Assembly: GCF_000717175.1 (NCBI RefSeq)
Contig: NZ_JNYD01000006.1
Span: 248,001-312,000 of the forward strand
Length of the DNA stretch: 64,000 nucleotides
Reading direction: 5' to 3'
From: Pseudonocardia autotrophica
GTDB taxonomy: Bacteria; Actinomycetota; Actinomycetes; Mycobacteriales; Pseudonocardiaceae
Shown here: piece after piece, positions 1 through 8,235 of the stretch
Numbering within the stretch: position 1 is the first letter of the stretch
Layout of the letters: every line of letters starts with the position of its first letter
Notes under the pieces: generated by a model
What the model saw: the letters and a program-made list of their open reading frames with translations, nothing else
What the model was told of the DNA's origin: nothing
Database searches by the model: none
Program-made: the position numbers and the translations under genes

Positions 1-185
1 ACGTCCGGAGACTCGATCCCTCGATATCGGCCGGCGCGAAGGCCGTCTTCGGCTGCGGATAAGGCGAGCTGTGAAGCCATTGCGAGTATGGCGGCCTGAA
101 CGCCGACCAGGACGAGAGCGAGGGTTCCGGACCAGAGCAGCGCGAGCTCAACGCTGGTGGCGCCGCCGCGCTCGGAGTCGCTCAC
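1..185 (-). CDS. TadE-like pseudopilin, 3' end outside window
   Basis: Reading the minus strand from a GTG at 185 gives a protein that opens with a polar leader containing SERGGATSVELALL, followed by a hydrophobic helix and then a charged tail, and runs off the left edge after about 61 codons. ERGxxxxE followed by a hydrophobic segment is the usual TadE/TadG pseudopilin signature (G/A cleavage site plus Glu at +5). The GTG overlaps the stop of the preceding small gene as GTGA, so the two are probably translationally coupled. It would be a minor pilin of the Tad pilus encoded just upstream. The reading is my own translation of a short partial gene. Confidence 0.7.
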   Translation of the reverse strand, partial: MSDSERGGATSVELALLWSGTLALVLVGVQAAILAMASQLALSAAEDGLRAGRYRGIESPD

Positions 186-385
186 TCGAGCGCTCCGAGC
201 TTCTTGGCGACGAACGCGCCGACCGCCGTCGCGATGACGCCCCCGATCACCGCGCCGGCCCCGATGTGGAATCCTTCGTCGGAGTTGCGCCCGCCACCGC
301 GCTCGTCGATCGGGCCCGTCCGCTGTATCAGGGCGACGTAGAGTTCGGTGACGGCCAGCCGGAGACGTGTTGACGCTGCACGCAT
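182..385 (-). CDS. Small single-helix membrane protein, possible Flp-type pilin
   Basis: A 67-residue protein starts at an ATG at 385 with GGAGG about 8 nt upstream. The N-terminal half is polar and basic. From about residue 38 there is a Gly/Ala/Val-rich helix (IGAGAVIGGVIATAVGAF) ending in a short Lys-containing tail. It lies between tadC and the tadE-like gene, where Tad clusters often place the major pilin. The helix after an Asp-Glu-Gly turn would suit a pilin, but the standard Flp motif (G before XXXXEY) is not present. The pilin role is therefore only inferred from position, size and hydrophobicity. Confidence 0.5.
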   Translation of the reverse strand: MRAASTRLRLAVTELYVALIQRTGPIDERGGGRNSDEGFHIGAGAVIGGVIATAVGAFVAKKLGALE

Positions 386-406
386 GGTGGAGACCTCCAG
401 AGGGAT

Positions 407-1285
407 TCACAGGGACAGCAGGACCGTCGTGGCGGGATAGAGGACCCATGCGGCGATGAGAAGGACCTGCAGGGCGCCCGGCGTGCTCATCTGGCCGCTG
501 GCTCGATTCGCCTCGGCGCGGGCGTCCTCGCGCAGCTCGTCCTCCAGGGTTTCCGCCCGGGCCAGGAGTGTGTCGATCACAGCGCCGCCGTCCGTTCCCG
601 CGGTCCGCGTGATGGCCGCGAGATCGTCGAGCTCGGGCAGGTCGATCGTTTCGCTCAGCTGGCGCAGGCCCTCCCAGGGCATTTGACCGCTGCGCTCCGC
701 TAGATCAAGCTGACGCGCGATCTGCCCCATCGCCCAGCTTCCTCCAAGCAGGCTCGCCGGGGCGCGCAGCGCAGTGGCCACCCCGGCGCCACCGCGGCGC
801 AGGAGACTGACCTGTTGGAGGTAGGCGACCAGGGCGTATCGCATCTCCTCGCGACGAGAATCGGCGTGCCGTTGGATCCGCCGCGCCGCTCCTGTCCAGC
901 CGGCCGCTCCGCCCACAACGGTGAAGGCAAGGGCGACAACGCCGGGTAGCTCGATGCTCAGCAGCTCCGTCAGCAGCAGCAGGAGCGGACCGGACGCCGC
1001 ACCGCCGAGGGTCTCCACCGCCCGGCGGGCGAAGACCTGGTCCCGCGCCACGCCGACAAGCCGCAGATCCTTCGCGTCGACAGCGTCGGGCAGATGACGA
1101 AGTAGCTGGGCAGCCCGCACCGACAGCGCCCGCCGTTGGCGGGGCCGGCCGGGCCGGTGACGCTCGTCCAGCATCCGCAGCCCGTCGACGAGGGCGGGAT
1201 GCCAAGGGCGGAAGAAGTCGATGGCGATGGCCAAGCCGAGACCGAGAAGTGCGCCCGCGATGGCGCCGACGACGGTCGTGGTCAT
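407..1285 (-). CDS. tadC: TadC-like type II secretion F-family membrane protein
   Basis: A 292-residue polytopic protein with an N-terminal membrane helix (about 3-25), a cytosolic basic region, a central pair of hydrophobic segments around 95-130 and a C-terminal hydrophobic end. The stretch with YLQQVSLLRRGGAG and a downstream conserved acidic helix (AETLEDELREDARAEANR) is typical of the T2SSF domain. In Tad systems TadB and TadC form the inner-membrane platform on which the TadA ATPase works. Its start overlaps the end of tadB by 4 nt. The stop is followed by about 20 nt and then the small-protein gene. Confidence 0.8.
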   Translation of the reverse strand: MTTTVVGAIAGALLGLGLAIAIDFFRPWHPALVDGLRMLDERHRPGRPRQRRALSVRAAQLLRHLPDAVDAKDLRLVGVARDQVFARRAVETLGGAASGPLLLLLTELLSIELPGVVALAFTVVGGAAGWTGAARRIQRHADSRREEMRYALVAYLQQVSLLRRGGAGVATALRAPASLLGGSWAMGQIARQLDLAERSGQMPWEGLRQLSETIDLPELDDLAAITRTAGTDGGAVIDTLLARAETLEDELREDARAEANRASGQMSTPGALQVLLIAAWVLYPATTVLLSL

Positions 1286-2166
1286 CGGAGGCGACCAAGG
1301 AAGCGAGGAGCAGCCGAGCCGAGGGCGAGCCGGCGCATCCAGATCAGGAGAGCGGCGGTGCCCATCAGGAGCGCCGCCATGACGAGCTGGCCCCCCAGAG
1401 TCCGATACGCGTCGGCGAACCCAGGGGCGAGTGCAAGGAGGACGAACACTCCGGCCTGGATAACGAGGAGCATCACGATCGACTGTCGGGACTCCGCGCG
1501 GTCGGCCTCGATCTCTCGCCGGCTACGGACCTCGCGCTCGACGGATGTCGCAAGCTGCCGGAGGATCATGCCCACCCCGGGCGTCTGGTGAAGAAGCGCG
1601 AGCGTGAGAGCGGCCGAGATGCTGTCGGCAACGCGGTCGTCGATCTCGTCCGCGAACGAGGCGAGGGCGGTCACTCTGTCCTGCCGCCCGTGCCTCAGGG
1701 CTGCGGCGAGGCGTCGGACCGGTCCGGCGATCTGCTCCGGAGCCGAGTTGCCGGACGCGATGATCGCTTCGGTGAGCCCGGCGGCGCCTCCACCGACGAG
1801 CACATCAGCCATCCGTCGACACCACGTTGCCAGGTTGGCCAGGACCTCGATCTGCTCGCGGGCCACGCGCGCCGACCCGAGCAACCAGGGCAACCAGGTT
1901 CCGGTGCAGACGAGGGCGAGCCCAATGACGGGCCACCCTGTCAGCGCCGCGGCGCCGATGCCGCCGATGACCCAGGCGAGGATGCGGAGACGCTCCGTCG
2001 GCGACGTGGGGTGAACCTTCCGGAGTGCGTGGGCGAGGTGACGGGCTTGGGCCTTGAGCCGTGTGGAGTGTTCAGAGGAGCGCTGGTTGAGCGGGCTTGC
2101 CAGCCGGGCCACCGCCAAGCCCAGAGCGGCGCCCGACGCAGCGGCGAGCAGCACTGTGGAGATCAT
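1282..2166 (-). CDS. tadB: TadB-like inner-membrane platform protein
   Basis: The protein from the ATG at 2166 is 294 residues: an N-terminal helix (ISTVLLAAASGAALGLAVA), a soluble stretch, two central hydrophobic segments, a T2SSF domain around 110-230 and two C-terminal membrane segments ending in a basic tail. The ATG overlaps the tadA stop as ATGA, which decides this start over a codon about 80 nt further upstream inside tadA. It partners TadC as the platform for pilus assembly. Function is assigned from gene order and topology, with the T2SSF-like EVRSRREIEADRAE helix as support. Confidence 0.8.
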   Translation of the reverse strand: MISTVLLAAASGAALGLAVARLASPLNQRSSEHSTRLKAQARHLAHALRKVHPTSPTERLRILAWVIGGIGAAALTGWPVIGLALVCTGTWLPWLLGSARVAREQIEVLANLATWCRRMADVLVGGGAAGLTEAIIASGNSAPEQIAGPVRRLAAALRHGRQDRVTALASFADEIDDRVADSISAALTLALLHQTPGVGMILRQLATSVEREVRSRREIEADRAESRQSIVMLLVIQAGVFVLLALAPGFADAYRTLGGQLVMAALLMGTAALLIWMRRLALGSAAPRFLGRLR

Positions 2167-3530
2167 CCTTTCCGCACCTGCCCGTTTCGAGACTGCGCCC
2201 CGACGAGAAACCCGAGATCGATCCCCGCCTCGTCGAATCGCCACCGGACCTGCGGCAACATGTGGAAGCGTGCACGCGGATCATCGCCAGAAGAGTCCGG
2301 GCAGAAGATCCGGTTCATGGAGACTGCGCCGGTCTCGACGACGCCGGTGACCTCGGCGATCTCCGATACCACTCGACCCCGGCCTCTGAGCGCCGGATGG
2401 TCGAGCTGCCGGAGATGGACGACGTAGTCGATGCCTTGGGCCGCGAGCCTCGTCACGAAGGAGTCCGTCCAGCCGTTGCCTGCTCCCTTCATCGCCGCCG
2501 TCACCAGCCGCTCGAACGCGTCGCCGGCGGAGCCCGCATGCAGGGTGCACATCGAGCCGGGCATGCCCGAGTTCATCGCCTCGAGCATCGGCAGGGCTTC
2601 GGCGCCTCGGACCTCGCCGACCACGACTCGTGTGACGGACATTCGCAGGGTCTGGTGAACCAGGTCCGCGAGCGTGATCTCGCCGGCTCGTTGGCCGCCC
2701 ATGCTCTCCGTCGAGCCTGGTCGGGCTTCGAGCGCCAGGACCAGCGGTGAGGAGCCGGGCAGTTCGTGCAGGCCCAGCTCGAACTCGGTCTCGAGCGTGG
2801 CGATGCGTTCGGTTGCTGGGATCTCCCGGGCGAGACACCTCAGCAAGGTCGTCTTGCCCGACGACGGTGCTCCTGTCACGACGACGTTCGCCTTGGCCGC
2901 GACGATCGCTCGAAGGAATCCGGCTGCCTGTGTGGACAGCGTCCCCATGCGCACGAGGTCTTGCAGCGTGATGCTCTGCAGGCGGTGCCGCCGGATGGTG
3001 ACGGTGGGCCGTGGCACGACCTCTCGCATGGCGGCGAGACGGGAGCCGTCGGGAAGCCGCATGTTGAGGAAGGGCTGGGCGGGGGAGAAGGAGCGCTCCG
3101 ACGAGCCGTGGTGAGCAGCGATGTACTGGATCTGCTCCACGAGCGCGGCGTCGGACTCGGCGATCGGGTCGGGTGCCACGCGCAGCGCACCACCCCGCAG
3201 CCGCAGGTACGGGCGGTCGCAGCCGGTGATGTGCACGTCTTCGATGTCGGGGTCGTCGAGGAGCTCCTGCAGGCGGCCGAGTCCCCAGATCGCGTTGTCG
3301 ACCTGCCGGACGACTGCGGCCTCTGCCTCCGGCGACAGCAGGGCCTTGCCCGAGTCGAGTCGTCGACGCGCCTCGACGGCGAGCTCCTGCTCCACCCACG
3401 ACCTGACGAGTTGCCGCTGATCCGCTGCTGTGAGCCGCTCCTGGCCTTCGTGTCGCTCCAGCCGGCCGATGACGGCGACGCGTAGCCGTTCGATCAGATC
3501 GGCGGTCATGAGCTCGCCGTCCTTGCCCAT
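2163..3530 (-). CDS. tadA: TadA/CpaF-type secretion ATPase
   Basis: A 455-residue VirB11/TadA family ATPase that would drive assembly of the Tad pilus. The N-terminal domain (about 1-195) carries the family helices and the ITGCDRPYLRLRGG strand region. The P-loop GAPSSGKTT lies at about 220-228, followed by an acidic Asp box (ATLETEFELGLHEL), a Walker B-type VVVGEVRG and a His box with MCTLHAGSAGDAFERL. All catalytic motifs are intact. It overlaps the CpaE-like gene by 25 nt upstream and tadB by 4 nt downstream, so it sits in one tight operon. Confidence 0.92.
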   Translation of the reverse strand: MGKDGELMTADLIERLRVAVIGRLERHEGQERLTAADQRQLVRSWVEQELAVEARRRLDSGKALLSPEAEAAVVRQVDNAIWGLGRLQELLDDPDIEDVHITGCDRPYLRLRGGALRVAPDPIAESDAALVEQIQYIAAHHGSSERSFSPAQPFLNMRLPDGSRLAAMREVVPRPTVTIRRHRLQSITLQDLVRMGTLSTQAAGFLRAIVAAKANVVVTGAPSSGKTTLLRCLAREIPATERIATLETEFELGLHELPGSSPLVLALEARPGSTESMGGQRAGEITLADLVHQTLRMSVTRVVVGEVRGAEALPMLEAMNSGMPGSMCTLHAGSAGDAFERLVTAAMKGAGNGWTDSFVTRLAAQGIDYVVHLRQLDHPALRGRGRVVSEIAEVTGVVETGAVSMNRIFCPDSSGDDPRARFHMLPQVRWRFDEAGIDLGFLVGAQSRNGQVRKG

Positions 3531-4246
3531 GTCTGAGGTCCGGAGAGCACTCGTGTAGCGAAGGCACGAGCCGCTTGTGTGAGTGGCGATCGGATGTGCC
3601 GGGGGGCGGGTGGGGCCGCCTCGGTCCAGACGATCGCAGCTCGCCGGTCGAACGGGATCTCACCGAGCACGGGTATTCCGCACGCACGCGAGACGTCGGT
3701 GGCGGAGTAGGGACGGCCCGGATCAACGATCACGAGCCCCGTCGGCGCACCATCGGTCTCGCTCTGCAGCGCTGGGAGTGTCCTGGCCGTTGCCCGGAGC
3801 GCTCGCAGCGAGGTTCCGGTGACGACCGCGACCAGATCGCTGCATCGCAGCATCGCGTTGGCGGGATGTGAGATCACGAAGCGGCCGAGGTCGACCAGGA
3901 CATCGGCGTCCACGATCTCGGTCACTGTCGCAGCGAAGCTCTGCCACGGGACTGCATTGGATTGCCCGGCTGTGCCGAACCCCGCGAGGAGATGCGGCCC
4001 ATGCTCGACTGGTCGGCATACATGTTGACGAAGTGCTGCCTCGGGTCCGGTGAGCCGGGCCTCGAGCAGGACGTCGACGATGGTGTGCTCGGCGGGGACG
4101 GCGCCGCCGGTGAGTCCGGCGAGCAGATCCCCACCCTGCGGATCGAGATCGAGCGCTATGGCCGGTCGCGGCCACGTTGCTGCCGCGGCCAGAGTGAGCG
4201 TGGTGACACCCGGGCTGCCTTTGATCGACACGAAGGTGATCAGCAT
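3506..4246 (-). CDS. CpaE/MinD-like protein with degenerate P-loop
   Basis: A 246-residue SIMIBI-type protein located directly before tadA, the usual position of CpaE/TadZ, which places the pilus machine at the pole. The N-terminus reads FVSIKGSPGVTT: the MinD signature Lys is kept but the second, phosphate-binding Lys of KGGxGKT is replaced by Val. The switch-like ALDLDPQGGDLLAGL motif is present and VVTGTSLRALRATART matches the usual beta-strand/helix. Localisation is a plausible role, but ATP hydrolysis is doubtful. The start overlaps nothing and the C-terminus overlaps tadA. Confidence 0.75.
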   Translation of the reverse strand: MLITFVSIKGSPGVTTLTLAAAATWPRPAIALDLDPQGGDLLAGLTGGAVPAEHTIVDVLLEARLTGPEAALRQHVCRPVEHGPHLLAGFGTAGQSNAVPWQSFAATVTEIVDADVLVDLGRFVISHPANAMLRCSDLVAVVTGTSLRALRATARTLPALQSETDGAPTGLVIVDPGRPYSATDVSRACGIPVLGEIPFDRRAAIVWTEAAPPAPRHIRSPLTQAARAFATRVLSGPQTWARTASS

Positions 4247-4249
4247 CGG

Positions 4250-4867
4250 TCACCGATCTTCGAGCAACACGAGAGCTGCATGACCGGTCAGAGCGAGCCT
4301 AGCGACGGCCGCCGCGTCGGCGGCATCCACCAGCACGTCGACGGTCCTCCTGCCGTCCGCACCCAGGTCCCGCACGACCTCGGCGGTGATGCCGGCGCTC
4401 GTCGAGTCCTCGGTGTCGATCACCGCGATGCGATCCTGGGCGGTCAGGACACTCGCCGGCGCTTGCCCGATCTCGACCGCGATGCCCACGATCGCTTGCC
4501 CCGGCCCGGGCAGCGGCGAAGCTCCGGCTGATCCGGGCACCACGATCTGCCCGGGCATCAGGGTGACCGCCGCGGTCTGCCCCACAATCTGGTCGAACTC
4601 TGCCCAGGGCAGCGCCGTGAGTCCGGAATCGGCGGGAACCTGCGCGGCGACGAGGTCATCAGCGTGGATTTGGGAGCCGACGGGAACTGTGCGAGCAACG
4701 GCGACGATCTGTACCCGCTGCGCGACCGTGTTCAGTACCGCGACTCCGCCCAGAGCCCCAAGGATCGTGAGGGCCGCCGAGATCGCGAGCGTGCGTCGTC
4801 GGTGTAGCCGCCGGGGACGACCGGGCACGAAGTCATCGACAGGCGCCGGATCTGTGCGCGTGGTCAT
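4250..4867 (-). CDS. SAF-domain protein, CpaB/RcpC-like
   Basis: A 205-residue protein from the ATG at 4867, which overlaps the preceding stop as ATGA. A basic N-terminus (RRLHRRRT) precedes one membrane helix (about 27-48), then a SAF domain with VARTVPVGSQIHADDLVAAQVPAD and GQTAAVTLMPGQIVVPG, typical of CpaB/RcpC/FlgA. In Tad systems this envelope protein assists pilus passage or stability. It lies 3 nt before the CpaE-like gene. A longer in-frame extension upstream overlaps the previous gene entirely and was rejected. Confidence 0.78.
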   Translation of the reverse strand: MTTRTDPAPVDDFVPGRPRRLHRRRTLAISAALTILGALGGVAVLNTVAQRVQIVAVARTVPVGSQIHADDLVAAQVPADSGLTALPWAEFDQIVGQTAAVTLMPGQIVVPGSAGASPLPGPGQAIVGIAVEIGQAPASVLTAQDRIAVIDTEDSTSAGITAEVVRDLGADGRRTVDVLVDAADAAAVARLALTGHAALVLLEDR

Positions 4868-5724
4868 TCGCCACCTCCCACGACCAGCACCTGGATCTCG
4901 TCCACGGCGATCGACGTTTCCGATGTCAGGCGCAGCTCCTGGCCGCCGGCCACGGGTGCACCGCCCGAAATTCCGCGCCAGCCGACCTGCCAGACCGCAG
5001 TGGCTGTAATTGGCCACCGCCCGGTGCCTCCGGTGCGCTCGGGAAGGGAGCGCTCGCGATAGACGTAGCCGCAGTCCGGTGAGGCGCCAACTTGTCCGTT
5101 CCACGGAGTGCCAGGTCCTGCGCAACTCACCGTCGCTCCGCTGGGTCCCAGGGTCCACTCGACCGAGGTGAGTCGCGCCGTGGCGGTGACCTGTGCGTCG
5201 CCGACGGCAGCGGTTGCCGTGGGCGCGGAGTCGGGGACGTCGTCGAGCCAGAGCCACACCGGAACGCCGACCACGGCCGGTGCGCCGCCGGCCAGGCGGA
5301 TGGTGGGCTCAGCGAGCTGAAGCTGGGAGATTGCCGAGCGAACGGGGATGCCGGGGTCGTCGACCGGCGCTGCTCTGCCAGTCGGCCTGGGCGCTGTACT
5401 CGCTGCAGCCGGGGCGAGCTGTGGCGAGAAGCCGAAGACGCGCTGTAGCTCCTCGACGACGTCGTCTGCCTCTTCACGGACCACGGCGGTGGTCGGGCCC
5501 GAAGTGGCCATGCGGGCGTGTGGGCTTGTCGGCGGCCCGGGCTGCACGGCGGGTGGGCCAGCCGGGCCGCCCGGGCGTCCCGGGTCCGCTGCTGTGATGA
5601 CGCATCGCCCCGAACTCATGATGACCTTGCACTGGGCAGGCTGTTGCAGCGCGGGTAGCGGCCCGGCGGCCGGAAGCATAAGGACCATCGAGACCGCGAC
5701 GCGCTGTGCCGCCTCGCTCAGCAT
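4864..5724 (-). CDS. Exported protein of unknown function in the tad operon
   Basis: The 286-residue product from the ATG at 5724 has a signal-like N-terminus (hydrophobic VAVSMVLMLPAAGPLPAL), a Cys-containing segment, then a Pro/Gly-rich linker (about 50-75) and a beta-rich C-terminal half with two Cys (VSCAGPGTPW, DCGYVY) that could form a disulfide. The ATG overlaps the stop of the lipoprotein gene as ATGCTGA and the stop overlaps the SAF gene as ATGA. I do not recognise the family. Position suggests an envelope component of the pilus. An alternative GTG/ATG start 39 nt upstream would overlap the lipoprotein gene further. Confidence 0.65.
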   Translation of the reverse strand: MLSEAAQRVAVSMVLMLPAAGPLPALQQPAQCKVIMSSGRCVITAADPGRPGGPAGPPAVQPGPPTSPHARMATSGPTTAVVREEADDVVEELQRVFGFSPQLAPAAASTAPRPTGRAAPVDDPGIPVRSAISQLQLAEPTIRLAGGAPAVVGVPVWLWLDDVPDSAPTATAAVGDAQVTATARLTSVEWTLGPSGATVSCAGPGTPWNGQVGASPDCGYVYRERSLPERTGGTGRWPITATAVWQVGWRGISGGAPVAGGQELRLTSETSIAVDEIQVLVVGGGE

Positions 5725-6257
5725 GGCTCCGCCAGGGCGGGCGCCGTTCGCTCCACGAACCACCGCTCGCCCTCGCGCGCGAGCTCGGCACGGTAGCGGT
5801 ATCGGGTGCTCTGGTTCTGCTCGTCGTCGAGGACGCCGCTGCCCGTGTCCGACACCAAGCGCGAACCGCTGAGGTCGATGCAGTCGAGGACCGCTACCCG
5901 GTCCATGGTGGGCGCGATGGTTGGATCGAGTTGGGGCGCGACGGTGACGGAGCCGTCCACGTGCGCGGACAACGAGGCGTAGTTCCGAACCTCGAGAAGC
6001 AGGTCGTCGAGGGCCTGGCTCCGAGCGACGGTGGCCAGCGGAACCGACCAGTCCTGGCTGCGCGGCGCCTGCATCGCCAACTGACTGAGCCGCCAGAACT
6101 CGGCGTACACCGCCAGGGCGTCTGACGACGATGCGGTCGAAGTGGGCGGAGGCGGCGGGTCGTTGGGGGACGTCTGCGAGCAGCCGGCGATGGACGCCAC
6201 GCAGATCGCGGTGGCGGCAGCGAGCGGGTAGGCGCGCGGACGGCAGTAGTGGAGCAC
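5718..6257 (-). CDS. Lipoprotein of the tad operon
   Basis: From a GTG at 6257 (GGAG just upstream) the product is 179 residues with a hydrophobic signal (PLAAATAICVASIAGC) and lipobox Cys at about residue 26, followed by a Pro/Ser-rich linker. The rest resembles the mixed alpha/beta domain seen in Mce-associated or SnoaL-like lipoproteins: YAEFWRLSQLAM near the start and RYRAELAREGERWFVERT near the end. It is the first gene of the minus-strand operon. The start is a choice: other in-frame starts upstream would bury the signal peptide. Function unknown. Confidence 0.6.
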   Translation of the reverse strand: MLHYCRPRAYPLAAATAICVASIAGCSQTSPNDPPPPPTSTASSSDALAVYAEFWRLSQLAMQAPRSQDWSVPLATVARSQALDDLLLEVRNYASLSAHVDGSVTVAPQLDPTIAPTMDRVAVLDCIDLSGSRLVSDTGSGVLDDEQNQSTRYRYRAELAREGERWFVERTAPALAEPC

Positions 6258-6355
6258 GGCTCCGAGCCTGGCCAGGGCGGCTCGCCTCTCGTTCGCGTTC
6301 GTTCGCTGCTCGCTTCGCACTCGCTGCTCCTGTCGACGAGGCCGGTCCTTGCTGA

Positions 6356-6381
6356 TCACCTTCCCGACGCGATCAAGGTGA
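6356..6381. promoter_or_regulatory. Inverted repeat between divergent operons
   Basis: The 298-bp gap between the lipoprotein gene (minus) and the primase gene (plus) contains TCACCTT, a 12-nt spacer and AAGGTGA, giving half-sites one and a half to two helical turns apart. That geometry suits a dimeric repressor. The same gap also has several GAGCGAGC/GCTCGCT-type repeats (6280-6340 and 6440-6490) that can pair with each other. No clear promoter hexamers were recognised. Confidence 0.35.
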
Positions 6382-6555
6382 CAGGTCATGTCCGTGCGCG
6401 GAGCGGAACGACCAGCGATCGCCCATATGGAGTAGTTGACTCGAGCGAGCGCGAGCGGCCGACGAGCAAGCTGCTCGCTCGGCGAGAGCGTCGACGAACC
6501 AGCGACCGAGCAGGCGCCGGCCACGGTGAAATCCGCCGATGAGCTGGAGGAAGGT

Positions 6556-7434
6556 GTGGCGGGCAACAAAGGACAGCGGGGGAGTGGTTTGGTCCGCTCG
6601 GCGCTCGAGATTGCTGGGCGGGGGTGGCCGGTGTTCCCGCTCCGTCCGGGTCGTAAGGAACCGGCAATTCGCAACTGGGAACGCCGGGCCACGACGGACC
6701 CCGATCTGATCCGCCGTACCTGGGAGGTCGCCCCATGGAATATTGGCGTCGCCTGTGGGCCGGCGGCCCTGCTCGTCGTCGACCTGGATGCAGGGGATCG
6801 CGGCGACCACGGGCGGCAGCGCTTGGCTGCCCTGGCTGCAGGCGCGGGCCAGGTGATCCCGGCCGACACCTACACCGTTCTCACGCCCGGGGGCGAGCAC
6901 CTCTACTTCTTGGCGGGCGACGGCGGCTATCGAAACACCGCCGGTCGCCTCGGCGCGAAGATCGACACGCGCGGATCGGGGGGCTACGTCGTGGGGGCCG
7001 GCTCGGCCGTGGCGGGGCGCCGCTATCGCCTCGCTTGCGACCTGGATCCGGCCGCTCTACCCGGCTGGATCGCTGATCGTCTCGCCATGACTCCGCCCAC
7101 GCCGACACCCGCGAGCGTTCATACCGCCAGCAGCGCATACATCGCCGCCGCGCTTCGCGGCGAGGTCCGGCGAGTCGCCGAGGCAACGGCCGGCAACCGC
7201 AACCACTCACTGTTCGTTGCCGCCGTACGCCTGGGCCGCTTCGTCCACGCCGGACGTCTCGAAGAGGGCGTCGCTCGGGACGCGCTCCTGCGCGCGGTCG
7301 ATCGGCATCGAGGGCCGGGCGGACTGACCGACGGAGAGATCACCCGGACTATTGCATCCGGGCTTCGTCGATACGGGTCGGCCACAAGCGGCACTCCGTC
7401 GCCGACCTCAGCCGAGCGCCATCGTTCCCGCTAG
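6556..7434 (+). CDS. Primase-polymerase (PrimPol) N-terminal domain protein
   Basis: The product from the GTG at 6556 (GGAGGAA 4-10 nt before it) is 292 residues. It shows the bifunctional primase/polymerase fold found in plasmids and phages: ALEIAGRGWPVFPLRPGRKEPA, then WNIGVACGPAALLVVDLDAGD with the DxD metal site, LTPGGEHLYFL, and DTRGSGGYVVGAGS. There is no helicase domain, so this is a stand-alone module; the C-terminal 90 residues form a small helical domain. It fits replication or post-transfer DNA synthesis of a mobile element. A TTG further upstream (6436) extends the frame but has no good ribosome site. Confidence 0.82.
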   Translation: MAGNKGQRGSGLVRSALEIAGRGWPVFPLRPGRKEPAIRNWERRATTDPDLIRRTWEVAPWNIGVACGPAALLVVDLDAGDRGDHGRQRLAALAAGAGQVIPADTYTVLTPGGEHLYFLAGDGGYRNTAGRLGAKIDTRGSGGYVVGAGSAVAGRRYRLACDLDPAALPGWIADRLAMTPPTPTPASVHTASSAYIAAALRGEVRRVAEATAGNRNHSLFVAAVRLGRFVHAGRLEEGVARDALLRAVDRHRGPGGLTDGEITRTIASGLRRYGSATSGTPSPTSAERHRSR

Positions 7435-7535
7435 GTGCCCCAGCCGTAGCCGCGTGGATACCGGCGCACGCGGAAAACTCGTAAGCTGTGAATTCGCTAA
7501 GAGAATGCGGTCATCGTATGCTGCTCGGTGATTCG

Positions 7536-7570
7536 GCTGGACTTTTTCTGCTGAACCCGCATACTGCGAG
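7536..7570 (+). promoter_or_regulatory. Possible promoter of lsr2
   Basis: In the 173-bp gap before lsr2, TGGACT (7538-7543) and TACTGC (7562-7567) are separated by 18 nt and lie about 40 nt before the start codon. This is a weak match to the actinobacterial consensus. The gap is noticeably more AT-rich than its surroundings (for example GTGAATTCGCTAAG near 7486-7500). Confidence 0.3.
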
Positions 7571-7607
7571 ACGACCCCTCAGAACCATCGAACGGAAGTG
7601 GAAGAAT

Positions 7608-8021
7608 ATGGCCCAGGTCACTGAAGTGACGCTGGTTGACGACCTGGATGGCGGCAAGGCGGACGAGACCGTCGCGTTCTCCTTGGACGGTAAGGCGTTC
7701 GAGATCGATCTGAGCGCTGCGCACGCCTCGCAACTTCGCGATGCGATGGCCTCGTACATCGATGCGGCACGGCGCACGACGACTGGCGGTGGACGTCGCA
7801 GCCTTGCCCGCGTTGTGTCGACACCGCCCAAGTCGAACCGCGAGGAGAACGCGGCTGTCCGCCAGTGGGCGCAGCAGAACGGATACAAGGTCTCCGAGCG
7901 CGGACGGATTCCGTCCGAGGTGTTGCATGCCTACGCCGACCGCGACGACACGCCCGCTCCGGCCGTGGCCGAGGAGAAGCCGAAGCGTCGTGCGCGCAGG
8001 AAGGCTGCCGACGCAGCCTGA
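7608..8021 (+). CDS. lsr2: Lsr2-family nucleoid-associated protein
   Basis: A 137-residue Lsr2 homologue, the actinobacterial H-NS analogue that coats AT-rich foreign DNA and silences it. The N-terminal dimerisation domain begins MAQVTEVTLVDDLDGG and continues with VAFSLDGKAFEIDL. The C-terminal DNA-binding domain has VRQWAQQNGYKVSERGRIP with the RGR AT-hook. A basic Ala/Lys/Arg tail (KPKRRARRKAA) follows. The start is the ATG preceded by GGAAGTGGAAGAAT, not an upstream codon that gives an unrelated 40-residue leader. Carriage next to a transfer module suggests a stealth role that limits expression of the element in its host. Confidence 0.95.
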   Translation: MAQVTEVTLVDDLDGGKADETVAFSLDGKAFEIDLSAAHASQLRDAMASYIDAARRTTTGGGRRSLARVVSTPPKSNREENAAVRQWAQQNGYKVSERGRIPSEVLHAYADRDDTPAPAVAEEKPKRRARRKAADAA

Positions 8022-8033
8022 TTCGTCAGCGGA

Positions 8034-8061
8034 AGGGGCCGAGGCCGCTGCCTCGGCCCCT
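8034..8061 (+). terminator. Strong hairpin after lsr2
   Basis: A perfect 12-bp stem (AGGGGCCGAGGC with its complement) closes a CGCT tetraloop 12 nt after the lsr2 stop and is followed by CTCTC rather than a T-run. This is typical of actinobacterial intrinsic terminators. Confidence 0.75.
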
Positions 8062-8235
8062 CTCTCGTGCTCACCCGCCCGGACATGGCCCGGTCGAATG
8101 AGCGGGCGTCGGATCGACGGCGGCCTCGAGTGGCTGCGTGAGAACGCTATCCACAGCAATGGCCGCCTCCTTGAATTGGTCCACAGGGCTGGCAGCGAGA
8201 TCCCGCGTGGTGAAGCACAACGTCATGGTGTCGTC

